Positions 1-6,061 are shown, numbered from the stretch's first letter. The stretch: 6,227 nucleotides of DNA from Burkholderiaceae bacterium (GCA_023260355.1 JALQVJ010000295.1:1-6227); one strand, 5' to 3'. Numbers and translations: made by a program. The notes: a model not told the origin generated them from the sequence alone.

Positions 1-748
1 GCGCATAGGCGCCATCGCGACAGCGGTAGGCATTGGTCGGGGCAATGCCGGGCAAAGCACTGCCGGCGGGACCACGCACCGCGCCAAAAGCGCTGTACTC
101 GGGAAGCAAACTCTCCATGCAGTTGAACACCGCCTCGTACAAGGCCACATCAATCACCTGCCCTTGGCCGCTGCGTTGGCGCTCTTGCAAGGCCATCAAA
201 ATGCCAATCACCCCATGCAGCGAGGCCAGGGTGTCGCCAATGCTCACCCCCACGCGCACGGGCACGCGGCCTGGTTCTGCTGTGAGGTGGCGCAAACCAC
301 TCATGGCCTCGGCCACCACACCAAAGCCCGGCTTGTCTCGGTATGGCCCGGTCTGGCCATAGCCGCTGATGCGCAACATCACCAGCTTGGGGTTGATCGC
401 GTGTAGGTCGTCGGGCCCCAGACCCCAGCCCTCCATCGCTCCGGGGCGAAAGTTCTCGATCAGCACGTCGGCATCGGCCACCAGTTTTCGCACGATGTCT
501 TGGCCCGCCGATTGGCGCAAATCCAAAGCCACTGATTGTTTGTTGCGCGACTGCACCTGCCACCAAATCGAGGTGTCACCTTTCATCAAGCGCCACCGTC
601 GCAGCGGATCACCGGCGCCAGGGGATTCGATCTTGACGACCTCAGCACCAAAATCAGCGAGGGTTTTGGCGGCAAATGGGCCAGCGATCAACTGACCCAA
701 TTCGATGACTTTGATGCCCTGCAATGGGCCTGCGGTAGGTTCACTCAC
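1..748 (-). CDS. Class III (CaiB/BaiF) CoA-transferase, N-terminal 249 residues, cut by window edge
   Basis: Family III CoA-transferases move CoA from an acyl-CoA donor to a carboxylic acid in the cytoplasm, through an aspartyl-CoA thioester. Reading from GTG at 748, the protein opens with the family's start pattern (GIKVIELGQLIAGPFAAKTL, residues 11-30), then GAEVVKIE (34-41), a GDPLR stretch (46-50), RNKQSVALDL (68-77), DVLIENFRPG (94-103) and GYGQTGPY (129-136). GDTLAS at 171-176 carries D172, which aligns by eye with the catalytic Asp169 of formyl-CoA transferase. Members are about 400 residues, so roughly 60 percent is here and the C-terminus lies beyond position 1. The GTG start is supported by GGAG at 754-757 and by its GTGA overlap with the permease stop, which implies translational coupling. 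The family assignment is firm; the acid substrate and CoA donor are unknown. Being downstream of a transporter and an oxygenase suggests it activates the imported compound or its product. Confidence 0.93.
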   Translation of the reverse strand, partial: MSEPTAGPLQGIKVIELGQLIAGPFAAKTLADFGAEVVKIESPGAGDPLRRWRLMKGDTSIWWQVQSRNKQSVALDLRQSAGQDIVRKLVADADVLIENFRPGAMEGWGLGPDDLHAINPKLVMLRISGYGQTGPYRDKPGFGVVAEAMSGLRHLTAEPGRVPVRVGVSIGDTLASLHGVIGILMALQERQRSGQGQVIDVALYEAVFNCMESLLPEYSAFGAVRGPAGSALPGIAPTNAYRCRDGAYA

Positions 749-1563
749 AGCCGCTCCGTTTGTCCAGCTTTGGGTTGCCACACCATCAAGCGGCGTTCCA
801 CCACGCCGACGACAGCGTCCAAAAACAAAGCGAATGCAGTCAGCACCAAGATCCCGGCAAAGACGGTGTTGACGTCAAACTGCCCTTCAGCCTGCAAAAT
901 CAAGTAGCCCACACCGGCTGCAGAGCCCAAGTACTCGCCCACCACCGCGCCCACAAAAGCCAAACCAACGCTGGTGTGCAAACTTGAAAACACCCAACTG
1001 GTTGCACTTGGCAGGTAAACGCTGCGCAACAACTGGCGTGGTTTGGCGCCTAACATTTTGGCGTTGGCCAAGAGCGTCGGGCTCACCTCACGCACACCCT
1101 GATACACGTTGAAGAAAACAATGAAAAACACCAGCGTGACGCCCAAGGCGACTTTCGACCACACACCCAGGCCAAACCACACCGCAAAAATAGGCGCCAA
1201 AATCACGCGAGGCATTGAGTTGGCTGCCTTGATGTAAGGGTCTAACAACGCCGAAGCAGTGTCACTCAGCGCCATCCACAAGCCCATGCCCAAGCCGAAA
1301 ACCGTGCCGATGGCAAAGGCCATCATCGTCTCGAACAAGGTGATGCCCAAGTGGCTGTATATCTCGCCGCCCAAAAACCAGTCGGCAATGATGCCCATCA
1401 CTTCGAATGGACGACCGAAGAAGAAAGCCGCTTGGTTTGCATTGTCGAAATAGATCGGTGGCAACCACTCTGGATGGGTGAGCACCTCCCACAAGATGAT
1501 CAGCACAGCCAAAATGCCCAATTGGCCGGCGCGCAAGCGCCACCCGTTCAACGGCTTGCTCAT
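745..1563 (-). CDS. ABC transporter permease, NitT/TauT (SsuC/TauC-like) family
   Basis: Inner-membrane subunit of a binding-protein-dependent importer of the nitrate/sulfonate/taurine class; 272 residues, normal for the family. Hydrophobic segments are visible at about 14-28, 72-98, 119-131, 138-153, 195-211 and 232-255, consistent with six membrane spans. The cytoplasmic EAA-type coupling loop that docks on the ATPase is at about 164-186 (ANAKMLGAKPRQLLRSVYLP is its core); the usual first Glu of the motif is not present, which is not rare in this family. The ATG at 1563 overlaps the ATPase stop as ATGA, and a near-perfect Shine-Dalgarno GGAGGTGA (1568-1575) lies inside the end of the ATPase gene, so the start is secure. 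Its own stop overlaps the CoA-transferase GTG. Only one permease gene is seen, as expected for a homodimeric channel. Substrate not deducible. Confidence 0.95.
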   Translation of the reverse strand: MSKPLNGWRLRAGQLGILAVLIILWEVLTHPEWLPPIYFDNANQAAFFFGRPFEVMGIIADWFLGGEIYSHLGITLFETMMAFAIGTVFGLGMGLWMALSDTASALLDPYIKAANSMPRVILAPIFAVWFGLGVWSKVALGVTLVFFIVFFNVYQGVREVSPTLLANAKMLGAKPRQLLRSVYLPSATSWVFSSLHTSVGLAFVGAVVGEYLGSAAGVGYLILQAEGQFDVNTVFAGILVLTAFALFLDAVVGVVERRLMVWQPKAGQTERL

Positions 1564-2384
1564 GCTTTCACCTCCATTTGACGGGCATAACCCTTGAGCA
1601 CCTCATCGCGCAAGACCGCCCAAATGTCCTCGTGCAACTGCACAAAACGCGGGTGGGTTCGCACCTCAGCCACGTTGCGGGGGCGGTCCAAATCGATCGC
1701 AAACTCTCCGATTGGCTTTGTCCCCGGCCCAGCAGACAAGACCACCACGCGATCAGACATGGCGATGGCTTCGTCCAAATCGTGGGTGATGAAGAGCACG
1801 GCTTTGCGCTTGGCCTGCCAAAGCGACAAGACCTCGTCCTCCATCAACTGCCGAGTTTGGATGTCCAGAGCTGAAAAAGGCTCGTCCATCAAAATGATGT
1901 CGGGATCAAGGATCAAGGTTTGTGCCAGTGCGGTGCGCTTGCGCATACCGCCAGACATTTGATGCGGGTAACGATCCTCAAACCCACCCAAGCCAACGCG
2001 CTTCATCCACTCGCGCCCCTGCTCCTCAGCCTCTTCGGTTGACAGTCCGCGAAACTCCAGTCCGACGGAGACATTGGACAAGGCGGTGCGCCAGGGCATC
2101 AGGGCGTCCGCTTGAAACATGTATCCGGCTCGCGAGTTGATGCCACGCAGTGCTTCTCCGAACACTTTGATCTCGCCAGACGAGGGCTGGAGCAAGCCTG
2201 CTGCGACGTTCAGCAACGTCGATTTACCGCAACCCGTGGGGCCCACGACAGACACAAATTCGCCCGGCTCAACAGTCAAAGTGGTGTTGGCCACAGCGGT
2301 GTATCGTTGGTGAGGGTTGTCGGCTGAACTGAAAACGCAAGTCACGTCTTCAAACGACAAAGCTGGTGCTGCAGACTCGCTCAT
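1560..2384 (-). CDS. ABC transporter ATP-binding protein, NitT/TauT (SsuB/TauB-like) family
   Basis: Cytoplasmic ATPase that powers the importer. All ABC signatures are intact in the 274 residues: Walker A GPTGCGKST (48-56), Q-loop Q91 in MFQADALMPWRT (a typical NitT/TauT stretch), signature MSGGMRKR (143-150), Walker B IILMDE (163-168, catalytic E168), D-loop SALD (171-174) and H-loop H201 in ITHDLDEA. The RKR after the signature and the FSALD sequence are common in this transporter class. The C-terminal extension after about residue 235 is short and shows no regulatory domain that I recognise. The gene starts 17 bases after the binding-protein stop; the ribosome site is modest (GAGG at 2395-2398, 10 bases from the ATG). 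It overlaps the permease by four bases. It should act as a dimer with two copies of the permease. Family sure, substrate unknown. Confidence 0.96.
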   Translation of the reverse strand: MSESAAPALSFEDVTCVFSSADNPHQRYTAVANTTLTVEPGEFVSVVGPTGCGKSTLLNVAAGLLQPSSGEIKVFGEALRGINSRAGYMFQADALMPWRTALSNVSVGLEFRGLSTEEAEEQGREWMKRVGLGGFEDRYPHQMSGGMRKRTALAQTLILDPDIILMDEPFSALDIQTRQLMEDEVLSLWQAKRKAVLFITHDLDEAIAMSDRVVVLSAGPGTKPIGEFAIDLDRPRNVAEVRTHPRFVQLHEDIWAVLRDEVLKGYARQMEVKA

Positions 2385-2401
2385 TGCTCTCGGCCCTCGG
2401 A

Positions 2402-3421
2402 TCAGCGTGCCAACGCTTTTTTGACGAAGTCGTTGGTGTAGGTGCGGCTCAAGTCAATCTGCACGTCCGCCATCTTGGCGTCGTAACTTTTCAGTGCCTT
2501 GAGTGCAGTCTCCGTACCGCTCGCTGAAATCATGCCATCGGGTGACATGGCTTCCTTGAGGCTATTGAACGTGGCCTTGTACAACGCTGGGTCGCCCAGG
2601 GTGTAGCTCTCCGGAACCGTTTTCAGCACCTCTTCAGCCGTGGCCTTCTGCAACCACTGCGCCGCTTTGACCATCGCGTTGGTCAATTTTTGAACCGTCT
2701 CAGGGTTTTCTTTGATGAAGCTTTCTGGCGCATAGAGACTGCCAGCGGGCATGTCACCACCAAACACCTTGCGGGTCGCCTCCATCTTGCGTGTGTCGAC
2801 AACAACGGTGATGGCCTTGTCGCGCTCGAGCGTCGAGATCACGGGGTCAAGGTTAGAGATCGCATCGATCTGGCCAGTGCTCATGGCTGCAATCGCGCCA
2901 GAACCTGCGCCAACGCCAATGAAGGAGACGTCCTTGGGGTTCACTCCCTCAGCATCCAAGACAAAGCTGGCCACCATGTTGGTCGATGAACCGGGCGCGG
3001 TCACGCCGATTTTTTTGCCTTTCAAATCAGCGAACGACTTGAAGTTCGGCAAAGTCTTGTTCGATACGGCGAGCACAATTTGAGGGGCTCGCGCCTGCTG
3101 CACGAACGCGGTGAAGTATTGCTTTTTCGCCTGAAGCTTGATCGTGTGCTCATATGCACCTGACACCACATCGGCCGAACCACCCACGACGGCTTGGAGC
3201 GCCTTTGAGCCACCGGCGAAATCGACCACATCCACTTGGATACCCTCTTCTTTGAAGTATCCCTTTTGCTCTGCGATCGTTAAGGGAAGGTAGTAAAACA
3301 GCGCTTTGCCACCCACAGCGATGGTGACTTTGTCTTTGGCTGCGTGAGCCAAGCCGCCTGTACTCAGGGCCAATGCAGCGGCCACAGCCATTGCTGCGCG
3401 GCGATTGATGGTGAATTTCAT
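2402..3421 (-). CDS. Periplasmic substrate-binding protein, NMT1/SsuA/TauA-like (NitT/TauT class)
   Basis: Captures the ligand in the periplasm and delivers it to the permease encoded downstream. From the ATG at 3421 the product is 339 residues: a signal peptide (residues 1-27 or 28, with twin arginines R7-R8, a hydrophobic core and an AHA/A cleavage region), then the fold's typical stretches LPLTIAEQKGYFKEEGI (45-61), AGGSKALQAVVGGSADVV (69-86), DLKGKKIGVTAPGSSTNM (132-149) and, further on, GAIAAMSTGQIDAI. The twin arginines lack a clear full Tat motif, so Sec export is at least as likely. An upstream in-frame ATG at 3463 would add 14 residues before the signal peptide. I prefer 3421 because AGGAG (3429-3433) sits seven bases before it and the signal peptide then starts normally. 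A candidate promoter lies 67-96 bases upstream. Related binding proteins take up sulfonates, nitrate, pyrimidine precursors or aromatic acids, so the ligand stays open. Confidence 0.94.
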   Translation of the reverse strand: MKFTINRRAAMAVAAALALSTGGLAHAAKDKVTIAVGGKALFYYLPLTIAEQKGYFKEEGIQVDVVDFAGGSKALQAVVGGSADVVSGAYEHTIKLQAKKQYFTAFVQQARAPQIVLAVSNKTLPNFKSFADLKGKKIGVTAPGSSTNMVASFVLDAEGVNPKDVSFIGVGAGSGAIAAMSTGQIDAISNLDPVISTLERDKAITVVVDTRKMEATRKVFGGDMPAGSLYAPESFIKENPETVQKLTNAMVKAAQWLQKATAEEVLKTVPESYTLGDPALYKATFNSLKEAMSPDGMISASGTETALKALKSYDAKMADVQIDLSRTYTNDFVKKALAR

Positions 3422-3428
3422 GGTCTTG

Positions 3429-3434
3429 CTCCTC
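3429..3434 (-). promoter_or_regulatory. Ribosome binding site deciding the start of the substrate-binding protein
   Basis: GAGGAG on the minus strand, with seven bases between its AGGAG and the ATG at 3421-3419. It favours this ATG over the in-frame ATG at 3463, which would place extra polar residues ahead of the signal peptide. Confidence 0.75.
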
Positions 3435-3487
3435 TTTTCTTTTGTTGGAAACGCGGCGCCCATGGATCAAGCGCACAACGCGATCGA

Positions 3488-3517
3488 ACTATAGATAAGA
3501 GGGAATCAAACCGCCAA
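3488..3517 (-). promoter_or_regulatory. Candidate sigma70 promoter for the substrate-binding protein
   Basis: On the minus strand, TTGGCG (3517-3512) and TATAGT (3493-3488) are separated by 18 bases. They match the consensus at 4 of 6 and 5 of 6 positions. Transcription would begin near 3481, leaving a leader of about 60 bases. It lies in the 179-base gap after the oxygenase gene, so the transporter could be transcribed both from here and by read-through. This is a by-eye call. Confidence 0.45.
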
Positions 3518-3526
3518 TCCCAACCA

Positions 3527-3557
3527 GTCGTGTGCGCGACGCTTTCGCGCACAGGAC
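3527..3557. repeat. Strong inverted repeat between oxygenase and binding-protein genes (operator or terminator/attenuator)
   Basis: TGTGCGCGA (3531-3539) and TCGCGCACA (3545-3553) are perfect reverse complements around a five-base loop. After one mismatch, three more bases pair (GTC 3527-3529 with GAC 3555-3557). It starts 44 bases after the oxygenase stop, so in RNA it could form a stable stem that stops or attenuates transcription or protects the 3' end. No run of U follows on the minus strand, so it is not a standard intrinsic terminator. Its centre (3542) also falls about 61 bases upstream of the predicted start of the next promoter, a usual position for an activator site. The symmetry is plain; the role is open. 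Confidence 0.6.
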
Positions 3558-3600
3558 CTGGCAAGACATCAACGCAGGTGCCAGCGATTGGTGCCCGCGA

Positions 3601-4443
3601 TCACGCCGCAGGTGCGCGATAGAACTCTGGAAATATCGCGTTGTCCAAAGGGTGCTGGCCGGGCGGCACGCGGACCTCTGCGGGGTTCACGCTGGGATCT
3701 GTGCCTGGGCGTGGGTCCCAAATGGCGTCGTCCCCCAACCAACGCGTGGAGATCGCGAAGCGGTCTTGGGTCGCCGATTGATTCCCAGGTGCGCCGTGCA
3801 GCGTCCACGCCGAGAACACCACAGCGTCGCCCGGCTCCATGTCATCGAAGCCGACGATGTCATAGGCCGAACGGTCGGCTTCGATGTCGGGGCAAGGAAT
3901 ACCCTCGCCCTTGCCGGTCCAGCTGTTGACTTTTGCGCCAGACGAGCCAAAGGCCTCAGGCAGATAGAACTGCTCCGTTTGGTGTGAACCCCGAACGAAC
4001 TCTGGCGCGCTGCCGTTGACCGAGACTGGTGTCAGGGCCAACCAAATCGATGCAATTTGTTTGCCCCGAAACGGCCAATACGGCACGTCTTGGTGCCACG
4101 GCGTTGGGGTTGAGGTGTTGACCTTCTTGACCAGCAAGTGGTCGAAATAAAACCGTGCTGTGCAGCTTTGCATGGCCTGAGCTGCGATGCGAGCACACCC
4201 CGAGTCACGGATGAACTGATAGATCAAATCGTTGTTGCGCCAAAGGTAGCGGTCCGTGAACAAGCGATTTTCCTGCGCGCCAGGACGGGCGTCATTGGCC
4301 AGCTTGCTGGGGTTGGACAGCTGTTGCTTGCCAAACGCCAGCAGCTTGTCGACCCACACTGGGTCAACTGCGTTTTTAACCAAGACCACGCCATCCTCGC
4401 GGTAGCGCTGCAATTCCTCGGGGGTGAGTTCACGTTGATGCAT
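3601..4443 (-). CDS. Phytanoyl-CoA dioxygenase (PhyH) family Fe(II)/2-oxoglutarate oxygenase
   Basis: A cytoplasmic, non-heme iron oxygenase that would couple 2-oxoglutarate decarboxylation to hydroxylation of a substrate. Numbered from the ATG at 4443 (280 residues, normal for the family), the iron-binding facial triad is visible: H117 and D119 in TPWHQDVPYWPF, and H216 in WTLHGAPGN. R228 in DRFAIS, 12 residues later, is the likely 2-oxoglutarate-binding Arg. Typical family stretches also seen are YREDGVVLVKNAV (14-26), FVRGSH (149-154) and EPGDAVVF (203-210). No signal peptide or membrane segment is evident. A GTG at 4452 could extend it by three residues, but GGAG (4452-4455) lies eight bases before the ATG and overlaps that GTG, so the ATG is preferred. 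It is the first gene of the minus-strand cluster. The family includes phytanoyl-CoA, ectoine, phosphonate and halogenation enzymes; the actual substrate cannot be named. Confidence 0.92.
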   Translation of the reverse strand: MHQRELTPEELQRYREDGVVLVKNAVDPVWVDKLLAFGKQQLSNPSKLANDARPGAQENRLFTDRYLWRNNDLIYQFIRDSGCARIAAQAMQSCTARFYFDHLLVKKVNTSTPTPWHQDVPYWPFRGKQIASIWLALTPVSVNGSAPEFVRGSHQTEQFYLPEAFGSSGAKVNSWTGKGEGIPCPDIEADRSAYDIVGFDDMEPGDAVVFSAWTLHGAPGNQSATQDRFAISTRWLGDDAIWDPRPGTDPSVNPAEVRVPPGQHPLDNAIFPEFYRAPAA

Positions 4444-4481
4444 GGGGGGCACTCCAAAAAACAGAGCCGTTGGGTTCGAGA

Positions 4482-4509
4482 TTTATAGCTGAAGTGCAGC
4501 GTTCCTCAA
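4482..4509 (-). promoter_or_regulatory. Candidate sigma70 promoter for the oxygenase-transporter cluster
   Basis: On the minus strand, TTGAGG (4509-4504) and TATAAA (4487-4482) are 16 bases apart, matching the consensus at 4 of 6 and 5 of 6 positions. Transcription would begin near 4475, giving a leader of about 32 bases before the oxygenase ATG at 4443. This is the best promoter-like pair in the divergent region and would drive the whole cluster. Not tested by any calculation. Confidence 0.5.
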
Positions 4510-4551
4510 AGGCATGGGAGTCACGCGCGCGCGACCAAAGCCATCCCCAGA

Positions 4552-4575
4552 GTGTGCACACGCGACCCTCGTGCA
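4552..4575. promoter_or_regulatory. Palindromic sequence in the divergent intergenic region, possible regulator site
   Basis: GTGTGCACAC (4552-4561) is a perfect ten-base palindrome. The same segment also contains TGCAC (4555-4559), 11 bases, then GTGCA (4571-4575), a dyad spaced like the sites of LysR-type regulators. It lies about 45 bases upstream of the candidate -35 of the oxygenase promoter and about 130 bases before the lipoprotein start. No regulator gene is in the window, so the assignment is a guess from symmetry and position. Confidence 0.25.
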
Positions 4576-4646
4576 AGAGGCCTTTCACCGCATGCCGCCA
4601 GTGGGTCTGAGCTAAAGGGCAGGCGTATGCCGTGCCCAACAACGTG

Positions 4647-4663
4647 TTCATGTTGGATTCATG
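4647..4663 (+). repeat. Tandem TTCATG direct repeat with 11-base period before the lipoprotein gene
   Basis: TTCATG occurs at 4647-4652 and again at 4658-4663. The 11-base period places both copies on one face of the helix, as in sites of PhoB/OmpR-type response regulators. It ends 42 bases before the lipoprotein ATG, and a poor -10-like GACAAT (4673-4678) follows. No good -35 box was found for this gene, which fits activator dependence but does not prove it. Short repeats such as this can arise by chance. Confidence 0.2.
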
Positions 4664-4692
4664 CGTGATGTGGACAATCGTGCCATTGCCTC

Positions 4693-4697
4693 AGGAG
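4693..4697 (+). promoter_or_regulatory. Ribosome binding site deciding the lipoprotein start
   Basis: AGGAG lies eight bases before the ATG at 4706. It supports that start over the in-frame ATG at 4661, which would put 15 extra residues, including several charged ones, in front of the lipoprotein signal. Confidence 0.75.
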
Positions 4698-4705
4698 ATC
4701 CTTTT

Positions 4706-6061
4706 ATGACATCGATTCACGCTCAATACCTCAACTCACGCACCGCCCTGTGGACAGCGTTGGCCGCTGCCGCCCTGCTCACGGCCTGCGGCGGTGGCTC
4801 CAGCCCAACCTCAAACACATCACTGTCAACCAACGTACCCACCGCAGGTCTCATCAGCGGCGTCGGCTCAATTGTGCTGAATGGCATTCGCTACGAGACC
4901 ATTGGCGCCACGGTCGTGGACGCCGACGACGGCACGGCTTTCACGTCCGCATTGAGCATTGGTATGACGGTGTCAGCCCTCGACGCGAATATCAACACGT
5001 CCGCCAACACGGGGACGGCGGCCACGTTCGAAGTCCAGCACGGCATCAGTGGTGTCACCGGCAATTTTGACGCCACTGCGAACACGCTCACGGTGGCTGG
5101 CTTGCCAGTGATTGTCGATGCGTCGACGGTCGTGGTCTCCGCCGCAGGCCTGATCCAGCCGCTCTCGGCCATCAGCAACGGCCTGAGCGTCGAGACGTAT
5201 GGCATACCGCAAGCAGATGGCACGTTCAAGGCCACACGCATCGAGATCGAGGCCAGTCCCTCGGCAATTCGCCTGGTTGGTGCCGTGTCCAACCTGGATA
5301 CCATCAACCAAACGTTCACGCTTGGCACCGCCGGCGCCCTCGTCACCGTGAGCTACAGCAACGCCACTGCGCCCGCCGGGCTGGTCAATGGCGCCGTGGT
5401 TTCTGCCCACGTGAACACGGCTAGCACGGCCTCGCCCTACTCGGCGACCGCGCTGTACCTGCGTGCAGGCGATGCAACGGTATTTGAGTCGTACGAGCAG
5501 CATTACGCTGGCACCTCTCGCGTGCACGAAGAGGCGAATGAGCTGTACGGCATGGTCTCCAACAAAACCGCCACAGCCTCGGGCTGTACATTGCAAGTGC
5601 AAGGGATTCCCACCACTTTGGCGAGCACAACACTGTGCGCCGCTGTCACCGATGGCGATTACGTCGAGGTCAAGGGTCGCTTTGCCGACGGCGCGTTGGC
5701 TGGCTATCGCGTCGAGTTCAAAACCGCTGGATCAGACCGCGATCTCTCGGGCGTCGGCTACCAAGACGATGGCGACGACCACGACAACGATGGCGTCAGA
5801 TATCGCCGCCAGTACCACTCATCAAGTTCTGGCGAGTACCACTCTGATGACAACGCGAGCAGCTATGAGATTTATGGCACGCTGAGCTGCACCAGCGGTC
5901 CGTGCACCCTCACCACCCGAACTGGCACGCTTTTGAATCTGGACTTGACCACGGCCTACTGGGAGCATGGTCAGGTCAGCAGCGGTTGGGTCGAAGTGAA
6001 AGGCTATGCGACTTCAGCGAGCGATTTCAAAGTCACCAAAATCGAGAGCAAGGACCACTGA
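4706..6061 (+). CDS. DUF5666-type multi-repeat lipoprotein with acidic DxDxDG insert
   Basis: A 451-residue exported protein of unknown function. The signal peptide (1-27) ends in a lipobox LTAC with C28 as the lipidated residue, followed by GGGSS, so it should be anchored to a membrane facing the periplasm or the surface. The rest is beta-rich and falls into about five related units at roughly 49-111, 114-183, 188-254, 279-340 and 387-447. Most follow a pattern of G-x-V, a short strand pair, then a VEV-x-G-like strand and a closing strand ending in an IE/VE-like motif (for example DYVEVKGRF 318-326 and GWVEVKGYA 427-435). This matches DUF5666 repeats by memory. Between units four and five is a polar insert (343-386) with DHDNDG (358-363), an EF-loop-like DxDxDG without the acidic residue at position 12. 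Cysteine pairs C294/C311 and C395/C400 could form disulfides. It is divergent from the transport cluster and closed by a terminator. No functional link to the cluster is visible. Confidence 0.85.
   Translation: MTSIHAQYLNSRTALWTALAAAALLTACGGGSSPTSNTSLSTNVPTAGLISGVGSIVLNGIRYETIGATVVDADDGTAFTSALSIGMTVSALDANINTSANTGTAATFEVQHGISGVTGNFDATANTLTVAGLPVIVDASTVVVSAAGLIQPLSAISNGLSVETYGIPQADGTFKATRIEIEASPSAIRLVGAVSNLDTINQTFTLGTAGALVTVSYSNATAPAGLVNGAVVSAHVNTASTASPYSATALYLRAGDATVFESYEQHYAGTSRVHEEANELYGMVSNKTATASGCTLQVQGIPTTLASTTLCAAVTDGDYVEVKGRFADGALAGYRVEFKTAGSDRDLSGVGYQDDGDDHDNDGVRYRRQYHSSSSGEYHSDDNASSYEIYGTLSCTSGPCTLTTRTGTLLNLDLTTAYWEHGQVSSGWVEVKGYATSASDFKVTKIESKDH

Noticed and set aside
150..566. A 138-residue open frame on the minus strand within the CoA-transferase gene
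   Set aside because: It is out of frame with the CoA-transferase, which shows continuous family motifs over the same bases; the alternative product is Arg/Gly-rich and unrecognised.
3422..3463. A 14-residue N-terminal extension of the substrate-binding protein from the ATG at 3463
   Set aside because: It would place polar residues before the signal peptide, and the good ribosome site precedes the ATG at 3421.
3527..3557. Calling the inverted repeat a classical intrinsic terminator
   Set aside because: No run of U follows the stem on the minus strand, so it is kept only as an inverted repeat of undecided role.
4444..4452. GTG start for the oxygenase three codons upstream
   Set aside because: The GGAG that would serve as ribosome site overlaps this GTG, while it is ideally spaced from the ATG at 4443.
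4661..4705. A 15-residue N-terminal extension of the lipoprotein
   Set aside because: It adds charged residues before the signal peptide; AGGAG at 4693-4697 fits the ATG at 4706.
4891..5346. A 151-residue open frame on the minus strand, also inside the lipoprotein gene
   Set aside because: It mirrors the codons of the plus-strand gene, with no motif, signal or ribosome site to support it.
4973..5602. A 209-residue open frame on the minus strand inside the lipoprotein gene
   Set aside because: The plus-strand frame has a lipobox, a ribosome site, repeat structure and a terminator. The minus-strand product is Arg/Gly/His-rich without recognisable motifs, typical of a shadow frame in GC-rich DNA.
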